Positions 54,543 through 61,896 of a stretch of 64,000 bases of DNA are shown here, piece after piece. A program made the translations under genes and the position numbers. Origin of the DNA: Terrimicrobiaceae bacterium (GTDB lineage Bacteria; Verrucomicrobiota; Verrucomicrobiia; Chthoniobacterales; Terrimicrobiaceae); NCBI GenBank assembly GCA_018402345.1, contig JAGYIV010000009.1, forward strand, positions 61,619 through 125,618, read 5' to 3'. Below the pieces are notes generated by a model. The model was given only the letters and a program-made list of their open reading frames with translations, made no database searches and was not told the origin of the DNA. Positions within the stretch are counted from its first letter, which is position 1. Every line of letters starts with the position of its first letter.

Positions 54543-54663
54543 GCCTTCGGACAACGAAGTCCTGGTCCGCGTCGAAGGGGTTTCGAAAAAATTCTGCCGC
54601 TCGCTGAAGAAGTCGCTTTGGTATGGGAAGCCGACGAAGTCGGCTGTAGCGGGTCACGAGTAA
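54543..54663 (+). pseudogene. wzt N-terminal fragment, type II (copy F)
   Basis: [20 protein letters not shown] then KSLWYG runs directly into the GCCGACGAAGTCGGC hairpin and GTAGCGGGTCACGAGTAA, which provides the stop. No core follows. Confidence 0.82.
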
Positions 54664-54664
54664 A
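54626..54664 (+). repeat. GCCGACGAAGTCGGC hairpin plus TGTAGCGGGTMACGAGT
   Basis: A GAA-loop hairpin with a 6-bp stem followed by the ACGAGT unit. Also at 42256 and, with partly different stem bases, at 55071. In all three cases it joins a toxin-module end or wzt fragment to the next unit. Confidence 0.75.
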
Positions 54665-54667
54665 AAG

Positions 54668-54880
54668 TTGCAGGTTTTGAACTTCTCGATTTCCAAGCAT
54701 GCCGAAGAGGAAATGGCTCGGCGTCAGATTTCTCTGGAGCAGGTCGGATCGTTGATGAACCACCCGGATCAAATAGTGGAAGCGCATGCGGGTCTTGTGT
54801 GCTACCAATGTCTCAGCACGAAAGATGGCAAACCTGGTCTCTTGCGAGTGGTTATCAACGAATATGAAAGTAACCTATGA
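54668..54880 (+). CDS. DUF4258 protein (toxin-like)
   Basis: 70 aa from TTG: ISKHAEEEMARRQISLEQVG, MNHPDQIVEAHAGLVCYQCL, LRVVINEYESNL. H..E.M..R..S...V is the DUF4258 signature; ParE-like fold suspected. Overlaps the DUF2283 gene by 17 nt. Confidence 0.78.
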   Translation: MQVLNFSISKHAEEEMARRQISLEQVGSLMNHPDQIVEAHAGLVCYQCLSTKDGKPGLLRVVINEYESNL

Positions 54881-55061
54881 TCCCGAAGTTGATGCGCTCA
54901 CGATCATTTTGAGCGATGCAGCGGTGGAAGAAAGTGACGAAGCCAAGCCCGGCGTCATTCTTGATTATGATGTCGCAGGAAACATTGTCGGACTTGAAAT
55001 ACTCAATGCCAGCAAACGGGTCGACAATCCCAAAGCCATCGACTATGCCCTCGCAAGCTGA
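54864..55061 (+). CDS. DUF2283 protein (antitoxin-like)
   Basis: 65 aa: MKVTYDPEVDALTIILSDAA, GVILDYDVAGNIVGLEILNA, ending PKAIDYALAS. Its last 19 residues are also found as a relic at 42182. Confidence 0.83.
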   Translation: MKVTYDPEVDALTIILSDAAVEESDEAKPGVILDYDVAGNIVGLEILNASKRVDNPKAIDYALAS

Positions 55062-55070
55062 GTAGCAGCG

Positions 55071-55162
55071 CCGGCGAAGTCGGCTGTGGCGGGTAACAAG
55101 TAACCGGTAATGTGTATGAGATTCCCCAAAAAATTCTGTAATTCTGTTAATTCTGTCAAAAA
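55071..55162 (+). repeat. Hairpin unit plus AATTCTGT repeat directly before a wzt start
   Basis: GCCGGCGAAGTCGGC, TGTGGCGGGTAACAAGT, then TTCTGTAATTCTGTTAATTC and TGTCAAAAAATG. The last part recurs before wzt starts at 42335, 59972 and 62869 and supplies the A-rich leader of the start codon. Confidence 0.75.
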
Positions 55163-55364
55163 ATGTCTGATCAGGATGTTGTAATTCGGGTGGAAAACAT
55201 CTCCAAGCTCTACCGGCTGGGCGAGGTGGGGACGGGGTCGTTGGCGCATGATGTGAATCGCTGGTGGCATCGGGTTCGGGGGAAGGAAGACCCGTATCTG
55301 AAGATCGGGGAGGTGAATGATCGGACGAAGTCCTTTAGCAGTTCAAAGAAAAGAAGTTTAACCA

Positions 55365-55600
55365 CAGAGGACACAGAGAGCACGGAGGGAACCGCAGGGT
55401 TGCGCTTGGCAGGCCAAGCTGGCGCTGAGTTTCCAAATCCCTCCACAAGCGAGCTTGCGCGGGATTCTAAAAACACATCGCTTATTCGCTCTGCGAATGC
55501 CCCAAGCGGTTCGAAAAAACAGAGCATTTTAGATTCAGAATCTGCGAAAATCAGCGAAATCTGTGGAACGCCTGCTGAAAACTTCAACCTGAAAACTGAA
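55365..55600 (+). repeat. Wzt linker insertion in copy G
   Basis: TTAACCACAGAGGACACAG, AGCACGGAGGG, then a variant of the IRSAN segment and TCTGCGAAAATCAGCGAAAT, in frame with wzt. Same order as at 45256, 56895 and 61325 but with the HSQAGLQ part replaced. Confidence 0.75.
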
Positions 55601-55834
55601 AACTCCGCGCCTCCGGCGTCGGACTGGGTCTACGCGCTGAAGGATGTTTCGTTTGAAGTTCGCAAGGGCGAGGTCCTCGGGATCATCGGGCGGAATGGGG
55701 CGGGCAAATCGACTTTGCTCAAGATTCTTTCGCGGGTTACCACGCAGAGTTCGGGACAGATCAAGGTGCGGGGGTGGGTGGGGGCGCTGATTGCGCTCGG
55801 GGCCGGGTTCAACCCGATTTTGACCGGTCGTGAA

Positions 55835-55915
55835 CCGGAGGGCTGGGAAGCCTGTAGAACGAGCAACCGCAGGTTGGCCCAAAGGGTGCAGCGCCGGAGG
55901 GAAGGCACAAATCAA
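55835..55915 (+). repeat. 81-nt hairpin repeat (type F1) in wzt copy G
   Basis: After TGAA of GRE, before AATATTTAC. GGGCTGGGAAGCC, CAACCGCAGGTTG (loop GCA instead of GAA), GCGCC/GGCAC and AAATCAA. Confidence 0.88.
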
Positions 55916-55960
55916 AATATTTACATCAATGGGTCAGTGCTCGGGCTCACGAAAAAGGAA

Positions 55961-56039
55961 CCGGAGTTCCTGGCGGCGCGGAGGACGGCTGCCGCAGGCA
56001 GGCCCGTAGGGCTTCGCAGGTTGGGGAACCGCGAACCAA
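55961..56039 (+). repeat. 79-nt hairpin repeat (type F2) in wzt copy G
   Basis: After AAGGAA, before ATCGACGCC. The empty site, AAGGAAATCGACGCC, is intact at 61940. CTGCCGCAGGCAG, GCCCGTAGGGC, TTCGC/GCGAA with inner GGTTGGGGAACC, end ACCAA. 79 nt breaks the frame. Confidence 0.88.
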
Positions 56040-56166
56040 ATCGACGCCAAGATCGACGAGATCATCGACTTTGCCGAGATTCGGGAATTCATCGACATGC
56101 CGGTGCAGAGTTATTCCTCGGGGAGAACTTGAACCCATCACTGATCAACTTTAATATCTCAAATTC

Positions 56167-56391
56167 ATGACCACCCTCGATAGCGTAGAAAAACTTGCCT
56201 TGGAGCTTCCGGAATCCCAGCGAGCGGAGTTGGCGCTCCACATGCTACACTCTCTGCCGCCTCTTTTTTTGGATGAGGACGAAGGAATTTCCGAAGCCGT
56301 AAAGCGCGATCTGGAAATGGAAACCAATCCCGGCTTGAGCATGACCTTGGAGCAAATGGACCAACAAATTTCGGCCAGAAGGACGCGGTGA
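56167..56391 (+). CDS. Addiction-module antitoxin (TIGR02574-like)
   Basis: 74 aa: MTTLDSVEKLALELPESQRA, LALHMLHSLPPLFLDEDEGI, MTLEQMDQQISARRTR. Overlaps its toxin by 4 nt. Duplicated at 63112 with homopolymer differences. Confidence 0.83.
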   Translation: MTTLDSVEKLALELPESQRAELALHMLHSLPPLFLDEDEGISEAVKRDLEMETNPGLSMTLEQMDQQISARRTR

Positions 56392-56681
56392 ATATTGTCT
56401 TTCATCCGAGAGTGTTCTCGGAAGTGGATTTGATCATGAGGTATTATGAGGAAGTTGCTGGATCAAATCTTGCTGACGAGTTTTACGAGGAGTTTCGAAA
56501 CTGTGTGCGCCTTGCTGCCAATTCCCCGCAACTGTTCAGTGAAAAAAAACGCGGGTTTCGCCGGGTGAACCTTAATCGATTTCCATACAATTTTTTGTTC
56601 CGGATAAAATTAGACACGATTCGAATCCTTGTCGTGAGGCACAACGCCCGCAAGCCCAGCTTTGGAACTTTTAGGAAATGA
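56388..56681 (+). CDS. ParE/RelE-type toxin
   Basis: 97 aa from [61 protein letters not shown]. Paralogue of 43523. Its stop overlaps the start of the next wzt (ATGA), so a wzt fragment is translationally coupled to a toxin gene. Confidence 0.87.
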   Translation: MNIVFHPRVFSEVDLIMRYYEEVAGSNLADEFYEEFRNCVRLAANSPQLFSEKKRGFRRVNLNRFPYNFLFRIKLDTIRILVVRHNARKPSFGTFRK

Positions 56682-56894
56682 GTGATCGAGATGTTGTGAT
56701 TCGGGTGGAGGGGGTGTCGAAGTTGTATCGTCTTGGCGAAGTCGGCACCGGTTCGCTGGCGCATGATGTGAATCGCTGGTGGCACAAGGTTCGAGGAAAG
56801 GAAGACCCGTATCTGAAAATCGAGGAGGTGAATGATCGGACGAAGTCCGTGTCGAGCGTCCAGCGTCCAGAGTCCAGCGCCAAGAAAAGAAGTT

Positions 56895-57190
56895 TAACCA
56901 CCGAGGACACAGAGAGCACCGAGGGAACCTCTGGCGTGAATCAGCGTGCTGATTCTGGTGAGTTTTTGGAAGGCCACTCGCAAGCGGGCTTGCAGATGGA
57001 CTCCGAAAAACCCTCTTCCATTCGCTCAGCGAATGACCCCAGCGGTTCTGAACAGCAAAGTCGTTTGAATTCAGAATCTGCGAAATTTGACTTGCTCGAT
57101 CCCTCTCGTCTCGCCCTCCGGGCCGACCTTCGGTCGCTCCATCTCGCCCCTGCCCCGTCGCTCGATTGCGGAACCCCCGCTGAAAACTTC
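56895..57190 (+). repeat. Wzt linker insertion in copy H
   Basis: TTAACCACCGAGGACACAG, AGCACCGAGGG, then the [13 protein letters not shown]...IRSAN segment (GCAAGCGGGCTTGC; hairpin ATTCGC/GCGAAT), all in frame. Confidence 0.8.
57087..57164 (-). repeat. 78-nt hairpin repeat inserted antisense in the linker of copy H
   Basis: On the minus strand: CGAGCGACGGGGCAGGGGCG, CGACCGAAGGTCG, GCCCGGAGGGC, a GGGA-containing end hairpin and AAGTCAA. Copy G has the uninterrupted bases. It keeps the wzt frame open (26 codons) although it lies in reverse. Confidence 0.8.
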
Positions 57191-57200
57191 AACCTGAAAA

Positions 57201-58501
57201 CACTACTGTCCGGTTAATACGTTTTTGATTTTTGAAAGCATGTTGTTGTTCATAGACAAGCACTGGAAATTTGATGTGACGGATGTAAATTTTTTGGAAC
57301 AGGAGGTGCTGTGTTGCTCGAATGACACACGGTCGCTTCATCCTCTCCCAAATTCTCGATTTGGTTCATCGCGAAACCCTCTCCCGACTCTCGGCGCGGT
57401 TCAACGCCGAGTCTCGCGTGCGACATTTCGGAGTTCGCCAGCAGTTGATTTGCATGGTGTTCGCGCAATTGACCTGGCGCGAGGGGTTGCGGGATATCGA
57501 AGCGTGTTTGAATGCCAAGCCCGATGCGCTCTACCACTTGGGCTTCCGAGAACCGGTCGCCAAGTCCACGCTGGCGGATGCCAACGAAGGGCGCGACTGG
57601 CGGCTTTGGCAGGCATTGGCCATGGGGTTGATCAACAAAGCACGGCGTCTTTATGCGGGCGAGGAGTTGGGGGTGGACTTGGAAAACACGGTTTACGCTT
57701 TGGACTCGAGCACGATCGACTTGTCGATGACGTTGTTTCCGTGGGCGACATTCCGCTCGACCAAGAGCGCGATCAAGATTCACACCCAACTCGATTTGCG
57801 GGGGCCAATCCCGGTTTGCGTCTTTGTATCCCCAGCCGGTCTGCACGATGTGAACTTTTGGACAAGTTGAGCTTCGAGGCGGGGCCATTTACCTGTTCGA
57901 CAAAGGCTATACCGACTTTCAGCGACTCTATCGCATCGCCGCATCGGGAGCGTTTTCGTTACCCGAGCCAAAGACAATTTGCGCTTTTCGCGGCATGCGT
58001 CTCGTCCTGTGGACAAATCGGCCGGGGTGCGAAGCGACCACACGGGAAAATTTGCTTTGCCCAAAGCACGCAGAGACTTCCCGATGCCACTGCGGCGCAT
58101 CCGATATTTCGACGAAAAACAGCAACGGTTTTCGGTCTTTCTGACCAACCACATGGAGATGTCGGCCATCACAGCTGCGTTGCTTTACAAGAAGCGCTGG
58201 GACATCGAGTTGTTTTTCAAATGGGTCAAAGGCAACCTGCGCTTGAAGCATTATTTTGGGACAAGTCCGAATGCGGTGAAAACGCAAATCTGGATCGCGG
58301 TGACGACATATCTGCTCGTGGCGATCGTGCACAAGGAACTCAAATTGACTGGTGCTCTCAGCACAACTCTGCAGATTTTGAGTGTTCACCCGTTTGAAAA
58401 GATGCCTTTGCATGAGTTACTTATGGATCAGGAGTTCAGAAAACCCGAGGCTCCGGAGTGCAACCAAATGGAGCTGTTTGACTTATAACCGGACAGTAGT
58501 G
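57201..58501 (+). mobile_element. IS4-family element (1301 bp)
   Basis: Perfect 16-bp terminal inverted repeats (CACTACTGTCCGGTTA and TAACCGGACAGTAGTG) and a 9-bp target duplication ACCTGAAAA (57192-57200 and 58502-58510). The unoccupied target is seen in wzt copy G at 55585. An old relic of the same family is at 12.1 kb. Confidence 0.95.
57322..58488 (+). pseudogene. IS4 transposase, frameshifted
   Basis: N-terminal part HGRFILSQILDLVHRETLSR, VFAQLTWREGLRDIEACLNA and VYALDSSTIDLSM (first Asp) in one frame. C-terminal part LLYKKRWDIELFFKWVKGNL (Y-(2)-R-(3)-E-(6)-K motif of IS4) in another. The frame is lost near 57855, 57885 and 57958, each time at a T or G run one base short (TTTT, GGGG, TTTT). 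It may be intact in reality. Confidence 0.88.
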
Positions 58502-58760
58502 ACCTGAAAACTGAAAACTCTGCGCCAAAGGCGCAGTCGGACTGGGGCTACGCGCTGAAGGATGTTTCGTTCGAGGTCAAGCGGGGGGGAGGTCCTCGGC
58601 ATCATTGGGCGGAATGGGGCAGGAAAATCCACTTTGCTCAAGATTCTTTCGCGGGTCTCGACGCAGTCGGAGGGGCGGATCACGATGCGGGGGCGGGTGG
58701 GGGCCCTGATTGCGCTCGAGGCGGCCGGGGTTTACATCCGGATATTGACCAGGTCGTGAA

Positions 58761-58841
58761 CCGGAGGGCTGGGAAGCCCGTAGGACGAGCAACCGAAGGT
58801 TGGCCCGAAGGGTGCAGCGCCGGAGGGGAGGCGCAAATCAA
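58761..58841 (+). repeat. 81-nt hairpin repeat (type F1) in wzt copy H
   Basis: After TGAA, before AATATTTTCC (type I NIFLNG). GGGCTGGGAAGCCC, CAACCGAAGGTTG, GCGCC/GGCGC, AAATCAA. Shows the F1 site is used in both wzt types. Confidence 0.88.
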
Positions 58842-58886
58842 AATATTTTCCTGAACGGGGCGATTTTGGGGATGCGGAAGGCCGAA

Positions 58887-58966
58887 CCGAGACGATGGGC
58901 AGCGTCGAGGAAGGGTGCCGCAGGCAGGCCCGCAGGGCTTTGCGACTTGGGAAAAGCGCAAACCAA
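58887..58966 (+). repeat. 80-nt hairpin repeat (type F2) in wzt copy H
   Basis: After GCCGAA, before ATTGCGCGG. GCCGCAGGC, GCCCGCAGGGC, outer stem TTTGCG/CGCAAA, end ACCAA. Confidence 0.85.
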
Positions 58967-59033
58967 ATTGCGCGGAAGTTCGATGAGATTGTCGAGTTTT
59001 CCGGGTGTGCGCGGTATATCGACACGCCGGTGA

Positions 59034-59138
59034 CCCAGGCGGCTGGGCGGCCGCTCGGAAGACTGCCGCGAGGCAGCTCCGAAGGAGGAGCAGGGTGGGA
59101 AACCCTGCGAATCAAATGAGTGGGAACGAGCGAATCAA
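59034..59138 (+). repeat. Double hairpin repeat, 105 nt, in wzt copy H
   Basis: CTGCCGCGAGGCAG, CTCCGAAGGAG, GCAGGG-TGGGAAA-CCCTGC, GAATCAA, then a second short unit with GTGGGAACGAGCGAATCAA. 105 nt is 35 codons. Inserted between codons of DTPV and NLYSSG. Confidence 0.85.
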
Positions 59139-59196
59139 CCTGTATAGCTCCGGAATGTATGTGAGGCTCGCGGTCGCAGCGCATTTGGAGCCTGAA

Positions 59197-59275
59197 CCGA
59201 GGCGCCGGCCGCGCCGAGATAGGCTGCCGCAGGCAGGCCCGAAGGGCTTTGCGAACCGGGAGGATCGCAAACCAA
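59197..59275 (+). repeat. 79-nt hairpin repeat (type F2) before Walker B in wzt copy H
   Basis: After GAGCCTGAA, before ATTTTGATCGTGGAC. CTGCCGCAGGCAG, GCCCGAAGGGC, TTTGCG/CGCAAA around CCGGGAGGA, end ACCAA. Confidence 0.87.
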
Positions 59276-59387
59276 ATTTTGATCGTGGACGAGGTCCTGG
59301 CGGTGGGCGATGCGGAGTTCCAAAAAAAAATGCCTGAGACAAAATTCGATTTGAAATAGAAAACCATATCAGAGATATTCAAAAAAT

Positions 59388-59591
59388 ATGAGTTACGAGG
59401 AATTAAAAAAAGAAGTGGTTGCCCTCTCCTTCAAAGAGCAGAAAGAGTTGACTGCTCTGCTCTTCAGTTTATGGCGCAAGAATAATTCCGAGGAATCTTC
59501 GATCATTGAACGCCGGGTGCAGGATCGCGATGAAAGAAACTGGGTCAGCTTGGAAGACTTCGCAATCCAAACCCAAGGCCAAGGCGCTTGA
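59388..59591 (+). CDS. Antitoxin-like small protein
   Basis: 67 aa: MSYEELKKEVVALSFKEQKE, LTALLFSLWRKNNSEESSII, charged and helical. Directly followed (1-nt overlap) by a ParE-like gene. Confidence 0.7.
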   Translation: MSYEELKKEVVALSFKEQKELTALLFSLWRKNNSEESSIIERRVQDRDERNWVSLEDFAIQTQGQGA

Positions 59592-59842
59592 TGAACTATG
59601 AGGTTTTTGTGCACGCCGACCTTCTGCAGGGAGTGGTGCCCAAGTCGGGCCTGCAAAGGCGGTTGATATTCGAATTCCTCGAAAGCTTGAAGCGCCAACC
59701 CGATCAACCCGGGGATTTTGTGGAAAAAGACGCAACGCTGCGGGAACTTCAGATCAAGATTGTCGGCAAATACGCCATCACCTACTGGGTCGATTCACCC
59801 GTGCGCAAAGTGATGGTGGTTGATATCAGCCTTGCCGATTGA
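59591..59842 (+). CDS. ParE-like toxin
   Basis: 83 aa: MNYEVFVHADLLQGVVPKSG, RRLIFEFLESLKRQPDQPGD, IKIVGKYAITYWVDSPVRKV ending MVVDISLAD, the small RelE/ParE sheet typical of type II toxins. Confidence 0.72.
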   Translation: MNYEVFVHADLLQGVVPKSGLQRRLIFEFLESLKRQPDQPGDFVEKDATLRELQIKIVGKYAITYWVDSPVRKVMVVDISLAD

Positions 59843-59971
59843 AGCTCAAAGCACAAATGGGATCTTATTCCGCAGAAGCGAGTTCTGTAAAAATGAAAGA
59901 AAATGAACACTGACCCCTATTTTGATGAGGCCTTGTGTAAAATTCTGTAATTTTGTTAATTATGTCAAAAA
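59843..59971 (+). repeat. Duplicated leader (copy 1) before a type II wzt
   Basis: CCGCAGAAGCGAGTTCTG, AATGAAAGAAAATGAACACT, TGACCCCTA and TTCTGTAATTTTGTTAAT. Nearly identical to 62765-62868. Both lead into TGTCAAAAAATGACGACGAA. Confidence 0.75.
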
Positions 59972-59988
59972 ATGACGACGAAGTCCTA

Positions 59989-61193
59989 CTATCCAGTAAC
60001 AGCTAAAGTTTCGGATAAAGTCTGAGCAGCTTGATACGAGCGTCTTCGGTTGTGAAGCGCCAGTTGATGGGAGCGCCACGGTTGTTGCGGTGGTTTTGCC
60101 ACGCGGAGGTTTGGCAGCGCATGGATTCGATGTCCGGGATTCGGCGGCGCAGGCATTGACTGTTGAGGGCGCTGAGTTCGATTTCTGCGATGTTGAGCCA
60201 ACTGCCGTGTTTGGGCGTGTAGTGGATTTCGAGACGATCGGCCAAGCGGCGCGCTTCGACCGGCGGGAAGGTTTCGTAGAGCGAGGCGATGGCATGGGTG
60301 TTGAGGTTGTCCATGACCAATCGCACCTTGATGGCTTCGGGGTAGCGTTCCTCGAGCATTCCCTTGATGAAGTGAGCCCAGTCCTGTCGTGTGCGGCGTT
60401 CGGTGACTTCGACATGGCGGCGGCCGGCCAGAGGTTCAACCTCGACAAAAAGCATGGCCACGCCTTGGCGCACATATTCATGATCGGCAATGGCGACTTG
60501 GCCGGGCTTGGCCGCAATGGGGGCATGCACCTCGCCGATCAACTGCTTGCTCGACTCATCCATGCAGACCACAGGGAAGCGGGGATCGTAGGGCAACCGG
60601 TAAACATTCAAGACATCTTCCATGGCGGCGACAAAGGCTGCATCCCCGTCGGGCGGAATCTTCCAGTATTTGCTCAAATGAGGCTGCAACTCGTTTTTTT
60701 TAGCGAGCGCTGCACCGTCATCACCGATACCGCATCCACGATTTTGAGTTCGACGAGCTTGTCGGCCAAGAGCCGCACCGTCCAGCGTTGGTAACCCTCC
60801 GGGGCCGGCGAGCAAGCCAGCGCGGTCAGGCGCGCGTCAAATGTTCCGTCGAAAGTGACATCCCGCGGTTTGCAAGGGGGCTTGCGAACCAAGGCCGCCT
60901 CCAAGCCTTCTTCGACAAAACGTTGTTTGAGGTGCTCCACGGTGCGGGAGCTGATCCCCAAAGCTGCTGCCACATCGGCCACTTTCCAAGGGTCGCCGTG
61001 CTCGCCCGCATCGCACAGGAGCAGGGCGCGAGCGTGGAGAAACTTCGCGGCAGGGGTCTTCCCGCAGCGGGTGAGTTGCGTGAGTTCGGTGCGTTCCGAT
61101 TGCGTGAGGGTGACTTTGTATCGATTGGCCATGCCGGAGAAAAATCCAGCAAGGCCAAATTTACAATGCGAAAATATAATTGTTACGAGATAC
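59989..61193 (-). mobile_element. IS630-family element, copy 2 (1205 bp)
   Basis: TA at 59987-59988 and 61194-61195. Same ends as copy 1 except the first base. The 4-bp length difference from copy 1 is fully explained by three homopolymers (one G, two T, one A). Same insertion point in a homologous wzt. Confidence 0.9.
60003..61132 (-). pseudogene. IS630 transposase (copy 2), frame broken at one A run
   Basis: First frame: HTH region through RSLKK; second frame: NELQPHLSKYWKIPPDGDAA, VVCMDESSKQLIG (D), RLVMDNLNTHAIASLY (D), HGSWLNIAEIELSAL (E). Frames meet at eight A residues (minus strand), where copy 1 has six and is in frame. Programmed slippage is also conceivable. Confidence 0.88.
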
Positions 61194-61324
61194 TAGTCCG
61201 AGTCGAAGGCGTCAGCAAAAAATTCTGCCGCTCGCTGAAGAAGTCCCTTTGGTATGGCGTCTGCGACATCGCGTCGGAGCTTAATCCTTTTGGGCGAAAT
61301 GCTGGACAATCGAGTGAATACAAT

Positions 61325-61560
61325 CATTTAACCACGGAGGGCACAGAGTCCACAGAGAGGGCCGCAGGCGGGAATCAGCAGGCTGATTCGGGTGAATTTT
61401 TGGAAGGCCACTCGCAAGCGGGCTTGCAGATGGACTCCGAAAAACTCGCTTCCATTCGAGCTGCGAATGCCTCCAGCGGTTCTGCCGAAAATTCTTCATC
61501 TGCGGAAATCGGCGAAATCTGCGGAAAACAATCTGATGCGCCGGATGGCGCTGGGCTTCG
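61325..61560 (+). repeat. Wzt linker insertion in copy I
   Basis: TTAACCACGGAGGGCACAG, then [13 protein letters not shown] and [18 protein letters not shown], in frame, close to the copy at 45256. Confidence 0.8.
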
Positions 61561-61771
61561 CCCGGGCGAGTTCTGGGCCGTGAAGGGTGTCAGCTTCGAA
61601 CTTCGCCGGGGGGAATGCCTCGGGCTTATTGGGCATAACGGGGCCGGTAAGACCACGCTGTTGAAGATGCTCAATGGGTTGATCAAGCCAGATCACGGGT
61701 CGATTACGATGCGGGGGCGGGTGGGGGCGCTGATTGCGCTCGGGGCGGGGTTCAACCCGATTTTGACCGGT

Positions 61772-61809
61772 GCCTGTGGAATAACGGCTGCGAATTCCAC
61801 AGGCCAAGG
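61772..61809 (+). repeat. Type F9 single-hairpin insertion (38 nt)
   Basis: GCCTGTGGAAT and ATTCCACAGGC form an 11-bp perfect stem with loop AACGGCTGCGA-like bases, tail CAAGG. Same site as 45903 with a different stem. Confidence 0.75.
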
Positions 61810-61815
61810 CGTGAA

Positions 61816-61896
61816 ACGGAAGGCTGGGCGGCCTGGAGTAAGAGCAACCGAAGGTTGGCCCGAAGGGTGCAGCGCCGAAGGGAAGGCGCAAATCAA
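61816..61896 (+). repeat. 81-nt hairpin repeat (type F1) in wzt copy I
   Basis: After GTGAA, before AATATTTAC. GGCTGGGCGGCC, CAACCGAAGGTTG, CCCGAAGGG, AAATCAA. Confidence 0.87.

Larger units (their letters stand above)
55163..56132 (+). pseudogene. Broken wzt ATPase gene (copy G, type I head, type II core)
   Basis: A long open frame: [38 protein letters not shown], an in-frame linker insertion (KRSLTTEDTESTEG...), [20 protein letters not shown] and Walker [21 protein letters not shown]. Then [18 protein letters not shown], an 81-nt repeat, [15 protein letters not shown], and a 79-nt repeat that shifts the frame, with wzt bases for [14 protein letters not shown] and PVQSYSSG behind it. No signature. 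Some 270 codons stay open through foreign insertions. Confidence 0.83.
56678..59340 (+). pseudogene. Broken wzt ATPase gene, type I (copy H), split by IS4 and carrying four core hairpin repeats
   Basis: Head [18 protein letters not shown] to LKIEEVNDRTK, linker insertion, IS4, then [10 protein letters not shown], a frame change at a G run (58585), and Walker [19 protein letters not shown]. Next come GALIAL, F1, NIFLNGAILGMRKAE, F2, RKFDEIVEFSGCARYIDTPV, a double repeat and NLYSSGMYVRLAVAAHLEPE, with the SSGMYVRL signature region. Last come F2 again and ILIVDEVLAVGDAEFQKK (Walker B). Removing the repeats would restore an almost complete ATPase domain. The C-terminal sugar-binding domain is absent. 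Confidence 0.85.

Noticed and set aside
60700..60710. Programmed -1 frameshift in IS630 copy 2
   Set aside because: Copy 1 is in frame at this place with two fewer bases, so a run-length error or mutation is the simpler explanation.
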